A stretch of 64,000 nt of DNA. It comes from JBNJFY01 sp051747265. Lineage in GTDB: Bacteria; Bacteroidota; Rhodothermia; Balneolales; Balneolaceae. Made by a program: the position numbers and the translations under genes. The stretch covers positions 1-64,000 of the forward strand of contig JBNJFY010000005.1 of NCBI GenBank assembly GCA_051747265.1, in the 5' to 3' direction. The notes below the pieces were generated by a model. It was not told the origin of the DNA. It was given only the letters and a program-made list of their open reading frames with translations, and made no database searches. Of this stretch, positions 45,821 through 55,580 are shown piece by piece (position 1 is the first letter of the stretch; each line of letters starts with the position of its first letter).

Positions 45821-46417
45821 GTGCGAGAGGAAGCATCTGAAAGTAGTTTAGAAGACGACAAACTGGTAAAGCGGGCCAAAGATGGGGATGAACAAGCCTA
45901 TCAGCAGCTGGTGGATAAATACCAGCGGGCGCTCTATTACCATATTCTGAAGATGGTCCGCAACAAGGATATCATTGAAGACCTGGTGCAGGAAACCTTT
46001 GTCAAAGCGTTCGACAATCTGGATTCTTACAGCACCAGTTACGCCTTTTCCACCTGGTTATATCGCATCGCCACCAATCACACCATCGATTACCTGCGCA
46101 AAAAGAAATTGCCCACCAAATCTATCGATGCTCCGGTAAAAACCCGGGATGGGGAGATGCAGATGGAGCTGCCCGATGAGCAAGCTTCAGCGGATCGGCA
46201 AGTATTGAAGAAGCAGCGCAAGAACATTGTGCAGGACGCCATCCAAAATCTGCCCGATAAGTACCGCAAGGTGATTGAGCTGCGCCACATGGAGGAGTTC
46301 AGCTACCAGGAGATCGCCGACGAGCTGGATCTACCCCTGGGCACGGTCAAAGCCCATATTTTCCGCGCCCGCGAGATGCTGTACAAAGCCCTCAAAGACA
46401 AGCGGCATACGTTTTAA
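45821..46417 (+). CDS. ECF-type RNA polymerase sigma factor
   Basis: 198 residues from GTG 45821, six bases after AAAGGAG. Region 2 (about 30-95) includes DLVQETFVKAF and STWLYRIATNHTIDYLRKKK; region 4 (about 135-190) includes LPDKYRKVIELRHMEEFSYQEIADEL and GTVKAHIFRAREML. No region 1 or 3, so an ECF sigma. No anti-sigma gene is adjacent. Tandem words GGCAGTG begin right after its TAA stop and face similar words after the stop of the convergent subtilase. Confidence 0.92.
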   Translation: MREEASESSLEDDKLVKRAKDGDEQAYQQLVDKYQRALYYHILKMVRNKDIIEDLVQETFVKAFDNLDSYSTSYAFSTWLYRIATNHTIDYLRKKKLPTKSIDAPVKTRDGEMQMELPDEQASADRQVLKKQRKNIVQDAIQNLPDKYRKVIELRHMEEFSYQEIADELDLPLGTVKAHIFRAREMLYKALKDKRHTF

Positions 46418-46690
46418 GGCAGTGTGCAGTAGCAGTGGCAGTTGGTAATTGTGTGCTTATTTCAACATTCCTTTAGAGTGGACGAATAGATCTCGTTAAT
46501 CGTTAATTGTTAATCGGTAGCCTAAGTTGGTTTTTCCGATGAATATATAGAGCGTCAGAAAATTTATGAGCTCTATTCTTAGCAGAATCTATCTAATGAC
46601 CAATTAACGAATAACGATTAACGATGCTATCATTTTAATGATGCTGATAAATTTAAACTCAGCAACTTGCCACTGCAACTGCCTACTTCA
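46415..46690. repeat. Nested word inverted repeats between convergent genes
   Basis: Outer words: TAAGGCAGTGTGCAGTAG from the sigma stop, against TAGGCAGTTGCAGTGGC on the minus strand from the subtilase stop. Inner words: CGTTAATCGTTA at about 46494-46505 with its complement at about 46612-46623. The stop codons of both genes are the first bases of the words. Confidence 0.65.
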
Positions 46691-49586
46691 CTAACGTTAC
46701 AGCCTTGCGATCTACCACCACACCATCTGCCTTAAGCACAATGTAGTAGATGCCGCTGGCTAGTTGAGAGCCGTTGAGGGAGGCTTGGTAGTATCCGGGG
46801 GATTGGCGGCCGTTGTGGAGCCTCTGTACGCGCTGACCCAAGCGATTGTACACGGATAATTGCACCTGTTGAGCCTGATCCAGCCGGTAGCGAATAGTGG
46901 TGGAGGGATTGAAGGGATTGGGATAGATCCGATCGATACGCGATTGCTGAGGGCGTTCTCCGGTAGGGGGATCAAGGGACTCGATGGCGGTCAATTTACG
47001 GTCTTCGGCACGTTGTCGGGCATTGCCGATCTGGGTGAGTAGTTCTGATTTGGTGGCACCGTGAGCGACGATAAAACCCACTTTCTTCGATTCCCCGGGC
47101 GTTAAGGCAATGGGTTGTGCGCTAGCTGAGATGGAGACGTCCGAGCTCTGCACTTCCCGGTTTTCACTGCCCCGAGAAGTTACACCCACAGATAGGGCAT
47201 CCCATTTTTCGCCATCGGTAAAGCCATCATAGATCTCAAAATAGAAGCCCGGGTTGTCATCATCGGGATCATCGTTATTAATCACCCAGGGGGTCTGGAT
47301 CCCACCAATGGCGGTTAAGCCAACATATAACCCCGGATCGCTGGAATTGTCCGGTTGCATGATGAGTAGGTCATTACCTTCATCATAAACACCGTAATCG
47401 TCATTGGCCAGTTCTGAGGGCAGGTCGAAATCGAAAAACAGCCCCGCGTTAAAATCATTGTAAGTGACCTCGGAATCGTTGCGGAAGTTGTAAATAAAGA
47501 TCAGGTATTGATCGTGACCGGCATCTCCATAAGCGTAGGTACTTTGTTGCACCTGAATGTTGTATTGCTCACCACTGGCCCCCGCATCGGTATATATCAC
47601 TTCCGCAATTTGATCCCCATTTTCAGTAATCAGGTTGACCGGTTGGGAGATATCAAAATCCTGGTTGGATACGCTGGGATCACTGCCCCGGAGATGATCA
47701 GAGATACGAAATTCGTTACTGCCCGGATCGTTGTAGGCGCCATCCCCGAAAAACAGTCCGCCTTCGTAGAGCAAAGGGGAATTGGTCAGTGATTGCAGTT
47801 GGGTAGATGCGCTGCGGATGATGAATCCGGTTCCTACATTATTGGTATTGTAATCACTGTAGCCGATGTGCCCGAAGCCGTCTACGGATGTTTCAATGGT
47901 ATTGGCGGTCAGGGTGACGTAGGAGGGAAGCAGGGTTACTTCAATAGCATCATATCGGGTTTCGGTCCCCAGATCATAAGAGAAGGTAACCGTGACTTTG
48001 TCATCGATCTGTGCGGAATTGGTGATCTTAAATTTAACCGGGGTGAAATCAAAGCTCTCGCTGTGGGTCAGATCCAGCGGTTGCTGATCATCGGAAACCA
48101 CTTGCAGTTTGTCGGTATTCAGCGATTCAACATTCAGTTGGGCCCCGGTGAAATCCTGACCGAAGTTCTTAATGGTTCCGGAGATCTGAATGGTTTCGCC
48201 GGTTTCCAGCACCCCATTATCGTTGCCCGGTTTATCGGATATTTCGAAATGTATCAGCTCGGGATGGGTTTGCAGCTCATTGACCGCGGCATCGGCCCGA
48301 ACCTGACCGCGTCCCAAGTAATATTCTTCAATCTGCGTACCGGTAGTCAAGCGATCGGCGGTAGCCAGAAGTTGAGCACGCAGCTGATCCACATCGATAT
48401 CACCAAAAGTGGATTTAACCAATCCGGCCAATCCACTGACTACCGGGGCAGCCATTGAGGTACCCGTGGAGGTGCTATATGAATTAGAGGGGAAGGTGCT
48501 TAAGATGTTGGTACCCGGAGCATTCACGTCAATAAAGGAACCATAATTGGAGCTGGTGGATTTGGATCCATCGTTATTGGTATTGGCTACGGCAACGGCT
48601 TCCCTGTAGCCGGCCGGATAGTAGACCGCGTCATCGGCATCATTGCCACCGGCGCCAATCACCAACGATCCCATCTGGGTAACTTGGGTGATAATATCCG
48701 CATAGGTTTGACTGTATTGGGTGGATCCCCAACTGCAATTGATCACATCGGCACCCATGCTGGCCGCGTAGAGGATGGCATCGTAGCCGTTTCGTAACAC
48801 CTCGCCGGCATCATCACTAATTTTGATAGGCAGATAGCTCACATTGTAGCTGATGCTGGCCACACCCACGCCATTATTGGTGGTGGCTGCGGCGATTCCG
48901 GTTACGTGCGTACCATGCACATTGCCGGATCCGGGACGGACATCATTGTTATCTTCATAGAAATCCCAGCCGTGTAGATCATCGGTATAACCGTTGTCAT
49001 CGGTATCCTGACCATCATCGGCTTCTTCGGGGTTGGTCCACAGGTTGTCTTGCAGGTCGGGGTGATCGATATCCGTACCGCTGTCGATAATGGCAATCAA
49101 AACATTGGGATCTCCGGTGGAGACATCCCAGGCGGTGCTGGCATTGATGGCACTCAGATAGGTCTGGTTGCCCGATTGATATTCCGGGTCATCAACAGTG
49201 GCTAGCAGGCGATCCTGGGGAACCGGTTCGGCGTATTCGATATCCGGATGTGAGGAGAGTTTGGAGGCGATCAAAGCAGGGGACTGGGAGTCGGGGAGCA
49301 CCCATCGTTCAACTCGTTGCAAATTCTGGATAAGAGTACCTAAAGCTTTGTCCCGCTTGGCTTTAAGTTTGACTTTATCAATAAATTGAAAAGCGGGTTT
49401 CTTATCAATCACACCATACTGTTGCGCTAGATTAGAGCGGGCTTTGGATCGTTGCGAGGTGGAAGCGTCGGCCTTCCATTTTACAAACAGCTCCTGTTGT
49501 TGAGGTTGGGCCTGCAGAGAATGGGAGAGCCCAAACATAAAGAGTGCAAGGGTTGCTGACGTTAATAACCGAATAAATGAATTCAT
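46683..49586 (-). CDS. Subtilisin-family (S8) protease with T9SS sorting domain
   Basis: 967 residues. Signal peptide 1-26 (LQAQ end), propeptide to about 130, then the S8 catalytic domain with D168 (IIDSGTDIDHPD), H224 (HGTHVTG) and S377 (GTSMAAP). A calcium-loop-like stretch DDGQDTDDNGYTDD follows the Asp motif. After an immunoglobulin-like region, the last 80 residues form the type A T9SS sorting domain (PNPFNPSTTIRYRLDQ...ASGIYYIVLKADG). It is therefore exported through the outer membrane and either released or anchored. It starts 3 bases after queG, on the same strand. Confidence 0.93.
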   Translation of the reverse strand: MNSFIRLLTSATLALFMFGLSHSLQAQPQQQELFVKWKADASTSQRSKARSNLAQQYGVIDKKPAFQFIDKVKLKAKRDKALGTLIQNLQRVERWVLPDSQSPALIASKLSSHPDIEYAEPVPQDRLLATVDDPEYQSGNQTYLSAINASTAWDVSTGDPNVLIAIIDSGTDIDHPDLQDNLWTNPEEADDGQDTDDNGYTDDLHGWDFYEDNNDVRPGSGNVHGTHVTGIAAATTNNGVGVASISYNVSYLPIKISDDAGEVLRNGYDAILYAASMGADVINCSWGSTQYSQTYADIITQVTQMGSLVIGAGGNDADDAVYYPAGYREAVAVANTNNDGSKSTSSNYGSFIDVNAPGTNILSTFPSNSYSTSTGTSMAAPVVSGLAGLVKSTFGDIDVDQLRAQLLATADRLTTGTQIEEYYLGRGQVRADAAVNELQTHPELIHFEISDKPGNDNGVLETGETIQISGTIKNFGQDFTGAQLNVESLNTDKLQVVSDDQQPLDLTHSESFDFTPVKFKITNSAQIDDKVTVTFSYDLGTETRYDAIEVTLLPSYVTLTANTIETSVDGFGHIGYSDYNTNNVGTGFIIRSASTQLQSLTNSPLLYEGGLFFGDGAYNDPGSNEFRISDHLRGSDPSVSNQDFDISQPVNLITENGDQIAEVIYTDAGASGEQYNIQVQQSTYAYGDAGHDQYLIFIYNFRNDSEVTYNDFNAGLFFDFDLPSELANDDYGVYDEGNDLLIMQPDNSSDPGLYVGLTAIGGIQTPWVINNDDPDDDNPGFYFEIYDGFTDGEKWDALSVGVTSRGSENREVQSSDVSISASAQPIALTPGESKKVGFIVAHGATKSELLTQIGNARQRAEDRKLTAIESLDPPTGERPQQSRIDRIYPNPFNPSTTIRYRLDQAQQVQLSVYNRLGQRVQRLHNGRQSPGYYQASLNGSQLASGIYYIVLKADGVVVDRKAVTLVK

Positions 49587-49589
49587 GAT

Positions 49590-50534
49590 CTAGTCACGTA
49601 AGTTCTGGGATACCACCGAGATGTTGCGTTTCAAGCCGTCGTATTTTGCTCTGCGCACCGCGCTGCCTTCAAATATATCATTAAATTGATCTTCGGTCAG
49701 TTGTTCCCAAAAGTTAAGCGGACGATTGGTGACCCGTTCGCGAGGGAACAGATCTTCAAATCCACCGAATGCGGCTTTCTGATTCCACGGGCATACATCC
49801 TGACAAATATCACAGCCGTAGATCCATTCGCCCATATCTTCCTTGAATTGATCCGGGATCTGATCTTTGAGCTCGATGGTCAAATAGGAGATACACTTGG
49901 TGGAATCCACCCGGTAGGGTTCATAAATGGCGTCAGTGGGACAAGCATCAATGCAGCGAGTGCAACTACCACAGTGGTCGGTGGTGGGGGTGTCATACTC
50001 AAATTCCAGGTCGCTGATCAGCTCTCCAATGAAAAACCAGGAGCCGTGAGATTTGTTGAGCATCAGCGAGTTCTTGCCGATCCACCCTAAACCCGCTCGT
50101 TGAGCCCACACGCGATCCAACACCGGAGCCGAATCCACAAAAAAGCGACCCTGTACATCCCCGAACTGCTCTTGGGCAAAGTAGAAGAGATGCTTGAGCC
50201 GGTTTTTGAAGACCTTGTGATAATCCCTTCCCAGGGCGTATTTGGAGATCTTGGGATTCCCCGAACGCTGGATATGCTGTTCATGAGAGGGATGATGATA
50301 ACTGCCAATCACCGATACCACCGATTTGGAACCAGGAACCAGTTTGGTGGGATCCACCCGTTTGTCGAAGTGGTTTTCCATCCATTGCATGGTGCCGTGA
50401 CGATCCTGCTGCAGCCACTCCTCCAGGCGACGTTCCTCTTGCTCCAGCCGTTGAGCACGGGAAAAACCACAGGCGTCGAACCCCAGCCGCAGGGCTTCGT
50501 TGCGAATTAATTGGGTACGTTGGTGCGCATTCAT
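49590..50534 (-). CDS. queG: Epoxyqueuosine reductase
   Basis: 314 residues. N-terminal cobalamin-binding domain with FDACGFSRA near the start, and two 4Fe-4S sites: CGSCTRCIDACPTDAI (about 188-203), and CDICQDVCPWN (about 238-250). It reduces epoxyqueuosine to queuosine, the last step of tRNA wobble-base modification, and needs B12. The queuosine pathway is otherwise absent from the window. It is only 3 bases upstream of the subtilase, so the two are probably co-transcribed by chance of location. Confidence 0.93.
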   Translation of the reverse strand: MNAHQRTQLIRNEALRLGFDACGFSRAQRLEQEERRLEEWLQQDRHGTMQWMENHFDKRVDPTKLVPGSKSVVSVIGSYHHPSHEQHIQRSGNPKISKYALGRDYHKVFKNRLKHLFYFAQEQFGDVQGRFFVDSAPVLDRVWAQRAGLGWIGKNSLMLNKSHGSWFFIGELISDLEFEYDTPTTDHCGSCTRCIDACPTDAIYEPYRVDSTKCISYLTIELKDQIPDQFKEDMGEWIYGCDICQDVCPWNQKAAFGGFEDLFPRERVTNRPLNFWEQLTEDQFNDIFEGSAVRRAKYDGLKRNISVVSQNLRD

Positions 50535-50610
50535 GGGATACGGATGATTTAGTCACAAAATAGGGAATAGGGGAAGGAATGCCTAGCTGGATGAGATGGG
50601 CAATGGCTGT

Positions 50611-50647
50611 AAAAAGAGAACCCGACGCCTTCCGACGTCGGGCTCTT
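50611..50647 (-). terminator. Rho-independent terminator downstream of the DUF3365 gene
   Basis: On the minus strand: AAGAG then CCCGACG (50642-50636), a short loop, CGTCGGG (50627-50621), CTCTT and more T. It separates the DUF3365 gene from queG. Confidence 0.75.
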
Positions 50648-50792
50648 CAGTATGAATGTTACTTCATACATGTGGTCTAGAGATGAATCCCATGCATACG
50701 TCTGTTAACTAACAAAGTAGCTGGCTACCACATTGACAGGAATTATAAGCAAGCCGTGTGGGAAAATATATTACAATGCGTGGGGAGAACGG

Positions 50793-51365
50793 TTACTTCG
50801 GCTCAAACGTGATACTCCAAATGCCTCGTAACTCATCCATAGCAAAACCTTTAGCTTGATCAGTGGGATAAAGCGAATCAATCAGAGCAACATTTTGAGG
50901 TTGAATCTGCTCACCCGGTTCGCCGTGGCAATTCAGGCATAAATCGGCATTGATAGTGATAGGTGCATAAAAGTCCACCTGGTCCCCATCTTCATGAGAG
51001 CGAATTACAGGCTTTAAGTTTTGTTCTTCTGCCATTTGTTGTTGATAGGCCCGAATGATCTCCATTTCTACATCGGTGGCTTGATTGGCAGGATTTCTAG
51101 GACGATGGCTGGCTCGTCGGATAGACGCATTATGGGCTTGAGAGAGCGAATCGGTAATGGGTAACGCTTCTACGTTACAAAACCGGAGGGCATGTGGAAC
51201 ACCGCCTTCGGCCATTGCCCGTTGTAGCTCACCAACTAGCGATTTACCGGTTTGTGTTGCGATGGCCTTGCCTTCTTCAACCAGCTGCTCTTGATCGGGT
51301 TTTTGGGGACTGGAGCAAGATAGTAAAAGTACTGATATGAGTATGAGTGTGATTGAAATGCGCAT
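50793..51365 (-). CDS. DUF3365 haem-domain lipoprotein
   Basis: 190 residues. Lipobox LLLSC, C17. Conserved HALRFCN (57-63) followed by an IRRASHRPRNPAN stretch (81-93), and a covalent haem site CLNCH (142-146). This is the DUF3365/Tll0287-like fold: a PAS-like sensor or electron-transfer domain with one c-type haem on the periplasmic side. Many relatives are fused to kinases; this one is stand-alone. ATG start at 51365. A terminator lies about 145 bases downstream. Confidence 0.88.
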   Translation of the reverse strand: MRISITLILISVLLLSCSSPQKPDQEQLVEEGKAIATQTGKSLVGELQRAMAEGGVPHALRFCNVEALPITDSLSQAHNASIRRASHRPRNPANQATDVEMEIIRAYQQQMAEEQNLKPVIRSHEDGDQVDFYAPITINADLCLNCHGEPGEQIQPQNVALIDSLYPTDQAKGFAMDELRGIWSITFEPK

Positions 51366-51643
51366 GAGTATGGCCTCTTATAATTCCAGAATGAATGATC
51401 GTTAAAGATAACAGTTAGGAAATAAATGTGATGTAGGGTTTACACCCACTTTAATAATATTAGCAGGAAGATGAGATGAATAGGATTTCTAAGAATTGCC
51501 TCCCACGTAGCACAGGCACCTTTATGATGCCATTGGCAATTCAGCTGTGCAACCTTCCTCTGAGTCTTCCTCCGAGCTGACCAATAAACCTGGGCACAGG
51601 TATAGCCACGAGGGAGAGTGTTCGAGATCGATTTGGAACTGTG

Positions 51644-52830
51644 ATTTCGTCCGCAATCTGGGGAGTTGGCCAGGGAAGGTTCGGCAAGTAGTTGTCCATA
51701 AATTGAGAGCTTGCCATGCTTGTAGTTAGTCTGGGGATTCTGATTTAGAAATACGGCTGCATAAGTCTCCGTGCGAAAGCATTCGGACTCAGACTTGCAC
51801 TGGTTTGTGCGTGGTGGTGTAAGTTTGGTTAGTCGATACCAAAATATGGGCAGGGCCGTACCCTCGAGTCGGGCGACTCGAGGTACAGGTTCGGAATGGA
51901 GCCCACTGGCACCTAAGTAGATTTTTAGACTACGTAGCACGGGCATCCTTGNNNNNNNNNNNNNNNNNNNNNNNNNNNNNNNNNNNNNNNNNNNNNNNNN
52001 NNNNNNNNNNNNNNNNNNNNNNNNNNNNNNNNNNNNNNNNNNNNNNNNNNNAAATTCGTTCTCAAAATCAAAAGTATGCCACGGATGTTATCCCCCTCAA
52101 GGCGTAATATTGAATTTAGGTTGCAAAATGTAGACGGAGGGGGTATGGGGGAGGTTCGGCAAGTAGTTGCCCATAAATTGAGAAATTAACCCAGAACATC
52201 GATCAACGTTGTCAGCTAGGTATTCTGAATTAACAATACGCCAGCACAAGTCTCCGTGCGAAAGCATTCGGACTCAGACTTCCGCTGGTTTGTGTGTGAT
52301 GCCGCAAATTGGGTTAGTCGATTCCAAAAAATGGGCGGGGCCGTACCCTCGAGTCGGGCGACTCGAGGTACAGGTTCGGAATGGAGCCCACTGGCACCTA
52401 AGTAGATTTTTAGACTACGTAGCACGGGCATCCTTGCCCGTGAATGGTGTACTGGCAGGTCATTCATATCAGTCTAGAATCGAAGGTATTCCGTTTGCTC
52501 GGATCTTTTCATTTCATGGTGATTGTCTTGCATATCCTCCCTCTGAATCTCCCTCCAAGCATACCTTTAAGCCTGTGCAGATGTATTGCCACGAGGGAGA
52601 ACGTTCGAGATCGATTTGGAACTGTAAATTCGTTCTCAAAATCAAAAGTATGCCACGGATGTTATCCCCCTCAAGGCGTAATATTGAATTTAGGTTGCAA
52701 AATGTAGACGGAGGGGGTATGGGGAGGTTCGGCAAGTAGTTGCCCATAAATTGAGAAATTAACCCAGAACATCGATCAACGTTGTCAACTAGGTATTCTG
52801 AATTAACAATACGCCAGTACAAGTCTACAT
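51644..52830. repeat. ~574-bp long-period tandem repeat, three partial copies
   Basis: The phrase AAATTCGTTCTC begins copies at 52052 and 52626 (574 bases apart); a diverged form starts at ~51646. AAGTCTCCGTGCGAAAGC occurs at 51763 and 52249. Within each unit lies CCTCGAGTCG-GG-CGACTCGAGG (about 52346-52367) and CACGGGCA-TCCT-TGCCCGTG (about 52424-52443). The oldest copy lacks about 75 bases near its start. Confidence 0.85.
51952..52051. other. Assembly gap (100 N) inside the ~574-bp repeat
   Basis: The left edge stops after GCATCCTTG (51951) and the right edge resumes at AAATTCGTT (52052). In the intact copy those edges are at 52436 and 52626, so 189 bases should fill the gap if the copies are collinear. 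Confidence 0.9.
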
Positions 52831-53296
52831 TTGGCTCAATTTTTCGTTGGTAAGCGGGCACACCACTCTTGGTGATCTCCCATTGAATTGCCAACATCAC
52901 CATAGGGGATTCCCGCGCTCCGCAAAGCTCCGCTCGGAATGACAAGTGGATGGTTATGAGGGTTTGGTTCGTCCGAAAGCTACAATAGAACCTACAAACC
53001 TTCTTCAATATTGGAACTTGGAGAAGATGACCAGCTTCAGCTTAAAGAGTATGGGATAAATCAAGAAATGAAAACTTAATTTAGAGCTACTTGGTCTACC
53101 AGCACAAGTCTCCACTTCGCTCTGACTTGCGCTGGATTGGGGAATTGCTGCATCCTCATGTTAAAGAGTAATTATCGATGGTATCCAAAGTACTACTATT
53201 GAATAAAAAAGAAGATGTAAGAGAATACTCCATTATTTGCGCATAACATCACTGAATACACATAGAGTAGCGTCGTTACTGGCAGAGCCGGAACCT

Positions 53297-54406
53297 TTAA
53301 TCCGTGGATTTATTAATCCACCGCAACGCGTCTGTTACGGATTGAGCCGTATAGTCCGCGCCTATCTTGGAACTAAGATTTGTGCTGATATTAAATGGAA
53401 GCCCACCAACAATTATTCGAGGGTTGGTAATATCACTTCTGTAATGAATAGATTTGATCAGCTGTTCCAATCGGGGGACATATTCCGTTAAACTCACCGA
53501 TAAGGCGAGTACATCTGGTTTCATATATGCCAGCGCATTTAGAAGATCTTTGCAAGGCGTGTTGGCGCCCATATTGATGGTTTTCCAACCGTTGCTTTTG
53601 CAGCCAGCAGCTAGCATGGACAAGCCCAGTTCATGTTCTTCACCTTCTACGGCACTGATGGCTACCGTTAGGTTAGGGTTGCTGGGTTCATCCTGAGGAG
53701 CGGATAACATGCTTATAGCATCGCGAATGGAAGCCGAAGCAAAATGTTCTTGAGTGACCGATATTTTGTGGTATTCCCATAGTTCTCCAATTCTGTTAAG
53801 TACCGGTATCAAAATTTCTTCAAAGATCACATTGAGCTCATATCCTTTATCCTGGATTTGTTGCAGCAGCTCCAGAGAATATCCGCGATCGAGTTTCAAT
53901 AAATGTTTTAAAAGTTGATGCCGCCATGATTTAAGGTCTTGATTCGCATTAGGCACCGGCGAATAAGACTTGGAAGCGTTATTAGTTCCCTGGATCCAGC
54001 CGATTAACTTATTACGAAGTTCGATATTGACATGGATAGCCACGGATTGCATGAGACGACGATAGACAGAGGGCGGACCCGAAACCTGAAAATGATTTCT
54101 GAGTACGCTATTCAGCCAGCGAGTTTCGTACTGGAATAATTTCCGATCATCATAACCAATTGCAGTTGCGGCGGCCTCAAAATAGTGATCGATGTAGGAC
54201 AACAATTCGCCTTCAATTTCATAATCCAGATCAAATTCTAAGGCAGTTAAAAAGAATTTCTTGGTCTGCGTAAACTGTTGATGGGCTGGAAACTCAGGTT
54301 GGCGCTGACGCTTGGTTAGGGGGGGCGGATAGTGATCCGAAGCTAATGGATATAGGCCTAATGCTTCTGGGCGTCTCTTATGTCTGTTAATTGTTTGAAT
54401 ATTCAT
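53297..54406 (-). CDS. CarH/AerR-like B12-binding protein without a DNA-binding domain
   Basis: 369 residues. An N-terminal 150 residues of unknown helical type (no MerR motif). A four-helix B12-cap domain (about 155-230) carries the W-x9-EH signature: W210, E220, H221. The Rossmann B12-binding domain (about 245-365) has ExHxxG with axial-ligand H258, a LSVSLTEY strand and IIVGG at 331-335. W-x9-EH plus ExHxxG is the signature of CarH/LitR photoreceptors that use adenosylcobalamin as a light sensor. With no DNA-binding domain it may work like AerR, through a protein partner. ATG start at 54406. Neighbours give no clue. Confidence 0.85.
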   Translation of the reverse strand: MNIQTINRHKRRPEALGLYPLASDHYPPPLTKRQRQPEFPAHQQFTQTKKFFLTALEFDLDYEIEGELLSYIDHYFEAAATAIGYDDRKLFQYETRWLNSVLRNHFQVSGPPSVYRRLMQSVAIHVNIELRNKLIGWIQGTNNASKSYSPVPNANQDLKSWRHQLLKHLLKLDRGYSLELLQQIQDKGYELNVIFEEILIPVLNRIGELWEYHKISVTQEHFASASIRDAISMLSAPQDEPSNPNLTVAISAVEGEEHELGLSMLAAGCKSNGWKTINMGANTPCKDLLNALAYMKPDVLALSVSLTEYVPRLEQLIKSIHYRSDITNPRIIVGGLPFNISTNLSSKIGADYTAQSVTDALRWINKSTD

Positions 54407-54716
54407 CGTATTTCCCCTCGCTTAGCTTAGATTCCTTAAACTATTACCAGGCTATACAATCAAGTAATTGATTGCTATAGGAGTGATTCAATTTATCTGG
54501 TAAGAAATTCGGGGGGATCAGGTAGGAATTGGCTTACTAATGGTAAGGGAGAAATGGCCCGATGAAGGCTAAATGGTAAGGTTAGATTCGCACCATTGAC
54601 CCTTGGAGTGTTGGCGTAAAAACCGATCCCCCACATCGTTACATTAACCGGTGTAGAAACGATCACAAGATTTGCTGTATAGGATATAAACGTAATAGGC
54701 CATTGTAGCTAGATAT
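54407..54716. other. Upstream region of the B12-binding gene
   Basis: 310 bases, AT-rich, no gene. It should contain the promoter of the minus-strand B12-binding gene; I cannot place boxes with confidence. No cobalamin riboswitch features were evident. Confidence 0.45.
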
Positions 54717-54757
54717 AAAAAAACGGCTATACTGATAAAAGACAGTATAGCCGTTTT
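54717..54757 (-). terminator. Terminator of the tRNA-Val gene
   Basis: A perfect 15-bp stem (54757-54743 with 54734-54720) and, on the minus strand, a run of seven T. It begins 14 bases past the tRNA. Confidence 0.9.
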
Positions 54758-54770
54758 GAAATTTTAAGAG

Positions 54771-54845
54771 TGGGTGATGTAGGATTCGAACCTACGACCT
54801 CTAGCTTGTCGAGCTAGCGCTCTAAACCAACTGAGCTAATCACCC
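54771..54845 (-). tRNA. tRNA-Val (anticodon GAC)
   Basis: 75 bases with discriminator A. Cloverleaf on the minus strand: acceptor GGGTGAT with ATCACCC; D arm GCTC...GAGC with AGTTGG in the loop; anticodon stem CTAGC/GCTAG with loop TCGACAA, anticodon GAC; T arm GTAGG-TTCGAAT-CCTAC. CCA is not encoded. Oddity: position 33 is C instead of the near-universal U. Anticodon A35-C36 and A73 fit valine identity. Confidence 0.88.
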
Positions 54846-54988
54846 GTTTGAAGAGAACGAGAATATAGGGATTCGCGGGGCTCCCATGCAAAAGCTTTTT
54901 CAAAAAAAATGGTACCACCCATTAACATAAGGAAACAATTTTCGTATTTTAGGTGGCTTTCTAAATCCCCAAACCCATAGTCTACATC

Positions 54989-55543
54989 ATGACCGATCGC
55001 CGTACGGCTAGAGAACATGCCCTACAAGCATTATATGCCCAGGAATACAATCCCGAATCTTTTACACATATATTAGAACACGTCATAAAACGACTGTACG
55101 CGCTAGACCATGTGGAGAAAATCGTAGAAGATTCAGACAAGAATCCCGGGATGTGGGAAGAGGAAGAGTTGGAACAAATGGCCTCGTCTTACTTGATGGG
55201 CATCACCAAAAACAAACAGTACAAATTTTCTGAACAGCTCTTTTTGAAGACTATGAAGCACGAAGAAGAGCTGGACGATATCATAAAAGAGCACATCGAA
55301 AACTGGGAAATTGGGCGTCTGGCTATGTTGGATCGCCTTATACTACGGATGGCTTTGGCTGAACTGCTCTATTTTGAGGAAATTCCCACCAAAGTGAGTA
55401 TGAACGAAGCCATTGAGATCGCCAAAGATTTCTCCACTCGAAAGTCGGGCTCTTTTGTTAATGGAATCCTGGATGCCGCCTTAGAACAGCTTAAAAAGGA
55501 AGGACGCATCCAAAAATCGGGTCGGGGACTCATCGAACAATAA
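54989..55543 (+). CDS. nusB: Transcription antitermination protein NusB
   Basis: 184 residues. It begins RRTAREHALQALYAQEYN, the NusB opening. The central part is expanded relative to E. coli NusB (139 residues). The C-terminal core is RLILRMALAELLYFEEIPTKVSMNEAIEIAKDF then GSFVNGILDA. With NusE it binds BoxA to prevent early termination in rRNA operons. ATG start at 54989. The PPP phosphatase gene follows by 37 bases. Confidence 0.93.
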   Translation: MTDRRTAREHALQALYAQEYNPESFTHILEHVIKRLYALDHVEKIVEDSDKNPGMWEEEELEQMASSYLMGITKNKQYKFSEQLFLKTMKHEEELDDIIKEHIENWEIGRLAMLDRLILRMALAELLYFEEIPTKVSMNEAIEIAKDFSTRKSGSFVNGILDAALEQLKKEGRIQKSGRGLIEQ

Positions 55544-55580
55544 TTTATTCCTATAGTTTTAACCACAGATATCGATTCGT

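Larger units (their letters stand above)
51366..53296. other. 1.9-kb gene-free repeat region with a scaffold gap
   Basis: Apart from the long-period repeat (separate entry) this stretch holds a phrase near 52905-52945 (TCCCGCGCTCCGCAAAGC type) and nothing gene-like. Open frames here cross the palindromes and match no family. Confidence 0.65.

Noticed and set aside
51440..52739. Open frames in the long-period repeat (one per strand, up to about 175 codons)
   Set aside because: They run across palindromes and repeat copies, are not preserved between copies, lack start context and show no family resemblance.
53297..54406. Corrinoid protein of a methyltransferase system
   Set aside because: W-x9-EH in the cap domain and absence of methyltransferase neighbours favour the photoreceptor type.
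54407..54716. Cobalamin riboswitch upstream of the B12-binding gene
   Set aside because: No B12-box-like sequence or extended fold found by eye.
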